From contig NZ_CP060587.1 in the NCBI RefSeq assembly GCF_014334735.1, positions 2,790,001 to 2,854,000 on the forward strand: a DNA stretch of 64,000 bases, written 5' to 3'. Below, piece after piece: positions 58,220 through 64,000 of the stretch. The stretch comes from Aeromicrobium senzhongii (GTDB lineage: Bacteria; Actinomycetota; Actinomycetes; Propionibacteriales; Nocardioidaceae). A program made the translations under genes and the position numbers. Below the pieces are notes generated by a model. It was not told the DNA's origin. It saw nothing but the letters and a program-made list of their open reading frames with translations, and did no database searches. Position 1 is the first letter of the stretch. Each line of letters begins with the position of its first letter.

Positions 58220-59659
58220 TCAGAGCAGCGCGCGGCTGATCGGGTCGATGGCGAAATACACCACGAAAAGCAGGGCAATCAGCCACAGCAGCAGGTGCAC
58301 CTGACGGGCCTTGCCCATCGCCACCTTGAGCACGACGTACGCCAGGAAGCCCGCGCCGATGCCGGCGGTGATCGAGTACGTGAAGGGCATGACGGCGATC
58401 GTCAGGAAGGCCGGGATCGCGATCTCGGCGTCCGTCCAGTCGATCCCCGTGACCTGGGTCATCATGAGGAAGCCCACGAGGACGAGAGCTGCCACCGCCG
58501 CCTCGTTCGGGATGATCTGCACGATCGGCGTGAAGACGGTCGCCAGCAGGAAGCACAGGCCGGTGACGACACTGGCCAGACCCGTGCGGGCGCCGTCGGC
58601 CACGCCGGCGGTCGACTCGACGTACGAGGTGTTGCTGGAGACGCCGGCAGCGCCGCCCACGGCGGCTGCCACGGAGTCGACGATGAGGATCCGCTGCGTT
58701 CCCTCGGGAGCGCCGTCCTTGTCGTTCAGGCCGGCCTCGGCGCCGACGGCGGTCATGGTCCCCATCGTGTCGAAGAAGTCGGCCAGCATCAGGGTGAAGA
58801 CCAACAGGATCGCGGCGACCGCGCCCACCCGCTCGAACGAGCCGAACAGGTTGAACTCACCCAGCAGCGACAGGTCGGGCTTCGAGACCAGCTGGTCCGG
58901 CCACGCCGGCACGTTGAGGTTCCAGCCCTTGGAGGTCGGGTCGCCGTTGGCGCCCGGGGTGTCGGTGATCGCCTGGACGATGATCGCGACGATGGTCGTG
59001 ACGACGATGCCGATGAGGATCGCGCCGGGCACCCGCCGGGCGTGCAGGCTGATCATCAACAGCAGGCCGAAGCAGAAGACCAGGACCGGCCACCCGGACA
59101 GCTCGCCACCGATGCCCATGCCGATCGGCGGGGACGCGTTGCCCGTGGCGCGCACGAAGCCGGCGTCGATGAGGCCGATCAACGTCAGGAACAGGCCGAT
59201 GCCGACGGCGATCGCCGTCTTCAACTGCGCGGGCACCGCGTCGAACACGGCCTTGCGGAAGCCGGTCAGCACCAGCACGAGGATCACGATGCCCTCGAGG
59301 ATGACCAGGCCCATCGCGTCGGCCCACGTCATCTGGGTCGCGACCGAGAAGGCGACGAAGGCGTTGAGGCCCAGGCCGGTGGCCAGGGCGAGGGGGAAGT
59401 TCGCGACGACCCCCATGAGGATCGTCAACAGTCCGGCGACCAGCGCCGTACACGCCGCGATCGTGGCGAATCCCGAGCCCGGCTCGGAGCCGCCTCCGAG
59501 GAACTTGCCGTCCGCGTCCGCGACACCACTGAGGATGATCGGGTTGAGGACGATGATGTAGGCCATCGTGAGGAAGGTCACGACTCCGCCGCGTACCTCC
59601 TGGCCGAACGATGAACCGCGCTGGGAGATCTTGAAGTAACGATCGAGGGTAGTCAACAC
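58220..59659 (-). CDS. NCS2-type purine (hypoxanthine/guanine) permease
   Basis: About 479 residues and 12-14 membrane helices. N-terminal LDRYFKISQRGSSFGQEVRGGVVTFLTMAYIIVLNPIIL and VANFPLALATGLGLNAFVAF are features of the AzgA/PbuG subgroup, as are the C-terminal GFLMMTQVTGIDWTDAEIAIPAFLTI and FSITAG-like segments. It imports purine bases with protons. I chose the GTG at 59659 (LTTLDRYF start); a TTG at 59686 would add nine residues and no clear Shine-Dalgarno separates them. Next to the rRNA operon, which it follows in reverse. Confidence 0.9.
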   Translation of the reverse strand: MLTTLDRYFKISQRGSSFGQEVRGGVVTFLTMAYIIVLNPIILSGVADADGKFLGGGSEPGSGFATIAACTALVAGLLTILMGVVANFPLALATGLGLNAFVAFSVATQMTWADAMGLVILEGIVILVLVLTGFRKAVFDAVPAQLKTAIAVGIGLFLTLIGLIDAGFVRATGNASPPIGMGIGGELSGWPVLVFCFGLLLMISLHARRVPGAILIGIVVTTIVAIIVQAITDTPGANGDPTSKGWNLNVPAWPDQLVSKPDLSLLGEFNLFGSFERVGAVAAILLVFTLMLADFFDTMGTMTAVGAEAGLNDKDGAPEGTQRILIVDSVAAAVGGAAGVSSNTSYVESTAGVADGARTGLASVVTGLCFLLATVFTPIVQIIPNEAAVAALVLVGFLMMTQVTGIDWTDAEIAIPAFLTIAVMPFTYSITAGIGAGFLAYVVLKVAMGKARQVHLLLWLIALLFVVYFAIDPISRALL

Positions 59660-59800
59660 GTCTGGCGATTCTGCCAAAGCCTGCAATTCCGCGGCTCATC
59701 GGGGTTCTCAGGAAGTTCTCGGGCGGCCCTCGGCGAACAGACAGGTACGCTCGCCAGACTGTTCGGCGTACGCCATCTAGAGGAAACGAGAACCCCACCC

Positions 59801-60751
59801 ATGCGGAACCTGAAGGCCCTCCCCGTCGTCCTGCTGCTGGCCGCGGCCCCCTTGGCCGCCTGCAGCTCCAGCGACGACGACAAGGACGACGCGAAGAAGG
59901 CGGACTGCACCGAATACCCGTCCGGCACGTCCAGCGAGGCCGTGAAGGTCAGCGGCGAGTTCGGCAAGCCCGGCCCGAAGGCGACGTTCACGACGCCGCT
60001 CACCGTCAAGGCCGACGACCTGCAGCGCACCGTCGTCGACGAGGGCAAGGGCGACGACACGGCCGAGGGCGAGCAGGTCGAGGCCGTCATCACGGTCTTC
60101 AACGGCCGCACCGGCAAGCAGGCCCTCAGCGAGCAGGCCACGCTGACCGCCGGCGACGACAAGACGTTCGAGGCGTTCCGCGCCGGCATCGAGTGCGTGC
60201 CCGTCGGCTCGCGGGTCGTCACCACCGTCGTGGCCTCCGACGTCTACGGCGACCAGGGCTACCCCGACCTCGACATCAAGCCCGATGACTCGTTGGTGGT
60301 CGTGACCGACGTCGTGGACGTCCGCGAGGAGGTCAAGGCCAAGGAGTGGAAGAAGGACGTCCCGGAGGTCTCCCTGGAGGGCGACGAGCCGCAGGTCACC
60401 CTGCCCACGACCGCTCCCCCGAAGGACGTCCTGGTCAAGGTGCTGAAGGAGGGGGACGGCAAGAAGGTGAAGGCCGGCGACGTCCTCACCGTCAACTACC
60501 AGGGACGCACCTGGGAGGACAACGGCAAGGTCTTCCAGCAGACCTTCGGCAAGGACGGGCAGCCGGCGCAGCTGAGCACCGACCAGGTCGTGCAGGGCTT
60601 CAAGGCCGGGCTGATCGGACAGAAGGTCGGCTCGACCGTCCTCATCACGATGCCGCCGGAGTACGGCTTCGGCGCCGAGGCCTCGAAGGAGAACCCGCTC
60701 GCGGGCAAGTCCGTGGTGTTCGTCGTCGAGATCGTCTCGATCGACTCGTGA
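59801..60751 (+). CDS. FKBP-type peptidyl-prolyl isomerase lipoprotein
   Basis: 316 residues. Signal peptide and lipobox LAAC (Cys21), an acidic Asp/Lys-rich linker, then a first FKBP-like domain (about 60-170, degenerate) and a second, better conserved one (about 210-316: GDVLTVNYQGRTWEDNGKVFQQTFGKDGQPAQLSTDQVVQGFKAGLIGQKVGS, ITMPPEYGFGAEA). Assists folding of exported proteins on the outer face of the membrane. ATG 59801 with GAGGAAACG upstream. Monocistronic. Confidence 0.9.
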   Translation: MRNLKALPVVLLLAAAPLAACSSSDDDKDDAKKADCTEYPSGTSSEAVKVSGEFGKPGPKATFTTPLTVKADDLQRTVVDEGKGDDTAEGEQVEAVITVFNGRTGKQALSEQATLTAGDDKTFEAFRAGIECVPVGSRVVTTVVASDVYGDQGYPDLDIKPDDSLVVVTDVVDVREEVKAKEWKKDVPEVSLEGDEPQVTLPTTAPPKDVLVKVLKEGDGKKVKAGDVLTVNYQGRTWEDNGKVFQQTFGKDGQPAQLSTDQVVQGFKAGLIGQKVGSTVLITMPPEYGFGAEASKENPLAGKSVVFVVEIVSIDS

Positions 60752-60764
60752 CCGCGTCGCGGCG

Positions 60765-61367
60765 TCAGAAGAACCCTTCTGGCGCCGCGACCATCGAGTC
60801 CGACCCCCGGAACGGCTCCGCCGCCGCCGCGATCTGCCCCAGCAGCGCCGTCCACCAGGCCTCGTCGCGCTCGGTGCGCGCCTCGTCCCACGTGTCGCCC
60901 TGACCGTCGATCCCCTCGCGCAGGATGTCGAGATGCCCGGCGTGCTGCGCGGTCTCGGAGATCAGGTGCACCAGCAGTCGGTCGAACGTGGTGTCGCCCT
61001 CCGACCACCACGGCACCGTGGCCGGAGAGTCGATCGGCAGAGTGGCGGCGGCGCGCTCGGTGTGCGCTGCGGCGGCGACGTAGAGGGAGATCACCGACTC
61101 CGCGCTCTCGTCGGCCGCCAGCCACAGGTCGGCGTTGGTCGCCTCGTCCGCGTCCTTCCACGGCGTCCCGAGGTCGCAGGGGAATCCCGCACAGTCCGAG
61201 ACGTACTCGAGCTCGACGAGCGCCAGGTGCTTGACCACTCCCAGCAGATTCGTCCCCGTCCGGGTCAGCGGACGCCGGGCGTCGTACTCGGAGACACCGT
61301 GCACGGCCCGCAGGACGGCGCGGCGGTCACGGCGCAGGTAGTGCAGGCACGTCTGTCGATCGATCAT
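60765..61367 (-). CDS. DinB-family mycothiol transferase-like protein (DUF664)
   Basis: 200 residues. Four-helix DinB pattern with the metal-ligand histidines VKHLALVELEYVSDCAG (His near residue 47) and LLVHLISETAQHAGHLDILREGIDG (His-x3-His, near 140), characteristic of the DUF664/Mst group that transfers mycothiol in actinobacteria. The substrate is unknown. ATG 61367 overlaps the stop of the upstream MDMPI gene as ATGA, so the two are coupled. Confidence 0.85.
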   Translation of the reverse strand: MIDRQTCLHYLRRDRRAVLRAVHGVSEYDARRPLTRTGTNLLGVVKHLALVELEYVSDCAGFPCDLGTPWKDADEATNADLWLAADESAESVISLYVAAAAHTERAAATLPIDSPATVPWWSEGDTTFDRLLVHLISETAQHAGHLDILREGIDGQGDTWDEARTERDEAWWTALLGQIAAAAEPFRGSDSMVAAPEGFF

Positions 61368-61948
61368 CGGCTCTGGCTCCACTCGGGATCGCGGCCGATG
61401 AAGCCCATGAGCCGCACCACCGCGTCCCGTTCGGGGGGCACCGGGACGGCCGGGCCGTACTGCCCGGAGTCCCGCAGCAGCTGCTCGTGTGGACGCATGC
61501 CCTCGAGGACCTGCGCGCACTCGACCGGGTCCAGTCCGGACGGGACGCCCGCCGACTCCGCCAGGTCCCACGAATGCATCAGCACGTCCGTCGTGTAGAA
61601 CCGGTCGATCACGGCGTCGAGCGGATCGGTGCCCAGTTGCGGATGCGTGAAGTCCTGCGCCGCGGCGGGCGACTCGAGCAGGGCCTGGATCTCGGCGGCG
61701 TGGGCGTGCCACGTGCCGGCCGGATCACCGGAGTCGACCTGACGGGCCAGGTCGATCCCGCCGGCCCTCAGGAATCCCTGCGACCACGTCACGAGGTGCA
61801 GGACCACGTCACGGGCCTGCCACTGCGGAACGGGCGTGGGAGCGTCCCAGTCCCGGATGTGCTCGACCACGGCTCCGAAGCCCTCGGCGATCCGACGATG
61901 GCGATCGGCCGGCGCGCGGCCCGGTGAGACGTCCTGTGGTGTGGGCAT
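61364..61948 (-). CDS. MDMPI_N / TIGR03086-like mycothiol-dependent enzyme
   Basis: 194 residues. N-terminal helix bundle like maleylpyruvate isomerase: IAEGFGAVVEHIRDWDAPTPVPQWQARDVVLHLVTWSQGFL, with the zinc-binding His in VVLHL and a second in YTTDVLMHSWDLAES. Mycothiol-dependent enzymes of this superfamily act in thiol-based detoxification. It lies upstream of, and is coupled to, the second DinB-fold gene; the two may act on one substrate (inference). A broken relative of this superfamily is at 7464. Confidence 0.82.
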   Translation of the reverse strand: MPTPQDVSPGRAPADRHRRIAEGFGAVVEHIRDWDAPTPVPQWQARDVVLHLVTWSQGFLRAGGIDLARQVDSGDPAGTWHAHAAEIQALLESPAAAQDFTHPQLGTDPLDAVIDRFYTTDVLMHSWDLAESAGVPSGLDPVECAQVLEGMRPHEQLLRDSGQYGPAVPVPPERDAVVRLMGFIGRDPEWSQSR

Positions 61949-62064
61949 CCTGTCCTCCTCCGACGACTGGGACCAGTCGACCCCCCGCGAGGACGGACGT
62001 CAAGGCACGACCACCACGGCGCGCGCCCTTGATCGGCTCACTCCCGCGCGAGACGGTGGGCGAC

Positions 62065-63432
62065 GTGACCGAACTGCACGAACTGGACGCACACGACCTG
62101 GCCGCCACGATCGCGCGGGGCGACGTCTCCTGCGTCGAGGTGACCCGACACTTCCTGGAGCGGGTCGAGGCCGACGAGCTCGGCGCGTTCGTCACCGTCA
62201 CGCCCGAGCGCGCCCTGGCTCGCGCGGCGGACCTCGACACGATGACCGAGCGGCCGGCGTTCGCGGGCGTCCCCACCGCTTTCAAGGACCTCACGATGAC
62301 GGCCGGCGTGCCGACGTCGATGGGGTCGCGGCTGATGGCCGAGAACGTGCCGGACCACAACGCGCACGTCGTGGACCTCGTCGAGGCCGCCGGTTTCGTC
62401 AGCCTCGGCAAGACGAACACCCCCGAGTTCGGTCTCAGCTCCTACACCGACAACGACGTCGTCGGACCGGCCCGCGCCCCGGCCGACCCTCGGCTGAACG
62501 CCGGCGGCTCGAGCGGCGGCGCGGCGGCCGCCGTCGGATCCGGTCTGTTGCCGTGGGCGCCGGGCAGCGACGGAGGCGGCTCCATCCGCATCCCGGCCTC
62601 CTGCTGCGGGGTGATCGGGTTCAAGCCCTCACGCGGGCGGGTCGGAGCGGGTCCGGACTCCGCCACGTGGAACGGTCTGGCGACCGACGGCGTCCTCGCG
62701 CGCTCGGTGCGCGACGTGGCGGCCGTGCTCGACCTGCTCGCCCGGCCGGTCCCGGGCTCGTCCCGGGTCTGGCCCGCCCCGTCGGTCACGTTCGCCGAGT
62801 CGACCACCCGGGACCCCGGCCGACTCCGGATCGCCAGCTGGACCGACCCCTACCTCGACTTCGCCACGGCCTCCCCCGGCTCCGTCGCCGCCGTCGAGGC
62901 CGCTCGCGACGCGCTCGCCGCGCTGGGTCACGAGATCGTCGAGATCGCGAACCCCTGGCCCGCGGAGCTGGAACAGCAGTTCAACGTGGTCTGGTCGGCC
63001 GGCATGGCCTCGGTCCCGCTGCCGGACGCGGCGATCGCGCAACTGCGGCCCACCACCCGCTACTGGTACGAGCGCGGCGGACGGGCGTCGGCTCCGGAGC
63101 TGGCGGCAGCGCTGACCCACCTCGAGCTCACCACGGCGGCGGTCAACGCCTCACTGGCCGACATCGACCTGTTCCTGACCCCGACCCTCGCGCTGCCGCC
63201 CCAGCCCCACGCCTGGTTCACAGAGTCGGGCGACCCCGCCGAGGACCACCGGCGCGAGCTGCTGTTCACCCCGTACACGGCGTTGATGAACATGAGCGGC
63301 CAACCGGCGGTCAGCGTGCCGGGCCACGTGCACGAGGGCCTGCCCGTCGGTGTGATGATCGCCGGCCACGTGGGGGCCGACGCACTCGTGCTGCAGGTCG
63401 CCGATCAGTTGGTCAGTCGCGCGCGGTCATGA
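62065..63432 (+). CDS. Amidase (amidase-signature family)
   Basis: 455 residues. The amidase-signature Ser-Ser-Lys triad is visible: the Lys in FAGVPTAFKDLTMTAGVP and Ser in LNAGGSSGGAAAAVGSGLLPWAPGSDGGGSIRIPASCC, which holds the GGSS-G and SxGGS segments. Hydrolyses amide bonds; substrate not predictable. I chose the GTG at 62065 (GGTGGG upstream) over an earlier in-frame start near 61924, which would lie opposite the divergent gene's start. The last 20 nt overlap the map gene's 3' end. Confidence 0.88.
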   Translation: MTELHELDAHDLAATIARGDVSCVEVTRHFLERVEADELGAFVTVTPERALARAADLDTMTERPAFAGVPTAFKDLTMTAGVPTSMGSRLMAENVPDHNAHVVDLVEAAGFVSLGKTNTPEFGLSSYTDNDVVGPARAPADPRLNAGGSSGGAAAAVGSGLLPWAPGSDGGGSIRIPASCCGVIGFKPSRGRVGAGPDSATWNGLATDGVLARSVRDVAAVLDLLARPVPGSSRVWPAPSVTFAESTTRDPGRLRIASWTDPYLDFATASPGSVAAVEAARDALAALGHEIVEIANPWPAELEQQFNVVWSAGMASVPLPDAAIAQLRPTTRYWYERGGRASAPELAAALTHLELTTAAVNASLADIDLFLTPTLALPPQPHAWFTESGDPAEDHRRELLFTPYTALMNMSGQPAVSVPGHVHEGLPVGVMIAGHVGADALVLQVADQLVSRARS

Positions 63433-64000
63433 TGATCGGGTCACCCTCGGTGATCGCGATCGTGTGCTCACTGTGCGCGCCGCGGGAGCCATCGGCGCTG
63501 CGGATCGTCCAACCGTCGTCGTCCATGCGGATCTCGTCGGTGGAGGCCAGGAACCACGGCTCGATCGCGATGACGAGACCCGGCTTCAGCGGGAAGCCCC
63601 GACCGGCCTTGCCGTCGTTCGAGATGTGCGGGTCGCCGTGCATCGTGCGCCCGACGCCGTGTCCCCCGAACTGCGTGTTGACCGGGTAGCCGTACTCGCG
63701 GGCCGTCTCGCCGATGACCGCGCTGATGTCGCCGACCTTCTTGCCGGGCCGAGCGACCTCGATCGCACGCGCCAACGCCACCTCGGTGGCCTCGATCAGA
63801 CGCAGGTCCTCGTCGCGGGGTGTGCCGACGACCCTGCTGACGGCGGAGTCGCAGACCCAGCCGTCGACCGCGACCGCGAAGTCGAAGCTGACCAGGTCGC
63901 CGTCGCGCAGCTTGTAGCGGTGCGGCAGTCCGTGCAGCACGGCGTCGTTCACGCTGGTGCACAGCACGTAACCGAACGGGCCCCGGCCGAACGACGGCGC
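63413..64000 (-). CDS. map: Methionine aminopeptidase type I, 5' end outside the window
   Basis: The C-terminal 195 residues, running off the right edge. Metal ligands are present: Asp in VSFDFAVAVDGWVCDSAVSR, His in NTQFGGHGVGRTMHGDPHISND, Glu in IAIEPWFLAS and Glu in GAHSEHTIAITEG. Removes N-terminal Met from nascent proteins. The N-terminal part, including any SH3-like/zinc-finger extension seen in some actinobacterial MetAPs, is not visible, so the subtype (MetAP1a or 1c) is unresolved. Confidence 0.95.
   Translation of the reverse strand, partial: APSFGRGPFGYVLCTSVNDAVLHGLPHRYKLRDGDLVSFDFAVAVDGWVCDSAVSRVVGTPRDEDLRLIEATEVALARAIEVARPGKKVGDISAVIGETAREYGYPVNTQFGGHGVGRTMHGDPHISNDGKAGRGFPLKPGLVIAIEPWFLASTDEIRMDDDGWTIRSADGSRGAHSEHTIAITEGDPIIMTARD

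Noticed and set aside
61924-62064. Earlier start for the amidase
   Set aside because: The extra 47 residues are proline- and arginine-rich without family similarity and lie across the divergent gene's start region; GTG 62065 has a ribosome-binding site.

Overview
The window is a chromosomal segment of a high-GC actinobacterium. Evidence: strong G/C-ending codon use; many starts of the actinobacterial leaderless type (TANNNT about 6-7 nt before ATG); an HspR/HAIR-controlled dnaK-grpE-dnaJ-hspR operon; an FprA-type ferredoxin-NADP reductase; DinB-fold enzymes typical of mycothiol-using bacteria; and a 16S-23S-5S operon with no tRNA in the spacer. The gene set suggests Propionibacteriales/Nocardioidaceae, perhaps an Aeromicrobium relative; genus is inference only. 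No phage, IS element, CRISPR array or tRNA gene was seen.

Layout. 1-4.0 kb: tail of a zinc alcohol dehydrogenase, then (minus strand) a glycosyltransferase, a methyltransferase and a prenyltransferase-fold protein. 4.0-7.3 kb: OsmC and a three-gene flavin electron-transfer module (FMN-binding lipoprotein, ApbE, RnfD/FNR fusion). 7.4-12 kb: broken MDMPI/DinB-like gene, VOC protein, FprA, SixA-like phosphatase, divergent HxlR regulator/methyltransferase. 12-18.8 kb: two large secreted enzymes, an ExeM/NucH-type nuclease and a 5'-nucleotidase, sharing the same C-terminal beta-rich module. 18.9-27.3 kb: 3-hydroxyacyl-CoA dehydrogenase, thioesterase, homocysteine methyltransferase, acyl-CoA ligase, an unknown secreted protein/lipoprotein pair, PEP carboxylase. 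27.3-31.4 kb: protealysin-like M4 protease with its emfourin-type inhibitor, then two paralogous membrane proteins in a tandem-duplicated region holding an hspR remnant. 31.4-35.5 kb: the dnaK heat-shock operon.

35.6-40.9 kb: two-component system plus ABC exporter, each preceded by the same palindrome. 40.9-45.2 kb: GMC oxidase divergent from TetR-BVMO-ADC-like genes, with a probable TetR operator between them. 45.3-50.9 kb: a 1,852-residue vWA surface protein with 11 tandem repeats and a sortase-type tail. 50.9-52.5 kb: DUF3817 protein and a TPR-like protein of unusual codon use. 52.5-58.1 kb: complete rRNA operon (minus strand). 58.2-64 kb: purine permease, FKBP lipoprotein, two DinB-like enzymes, amidase, and a partial methionine aminopeptidase.

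Functionally the window mixes housekeeping genes (rRNA, chaperones, ppc, map, fprA) with envelope and secreted functions. Secreted nuclease, nucleotidase and purine permease could together recycle extracellular nucleic acid (inference). The flavin module, the duplicated hspR-membrane-protein unit, the paired operators and the repeat-rich adhesin-like protein are the parts most worth a second look.
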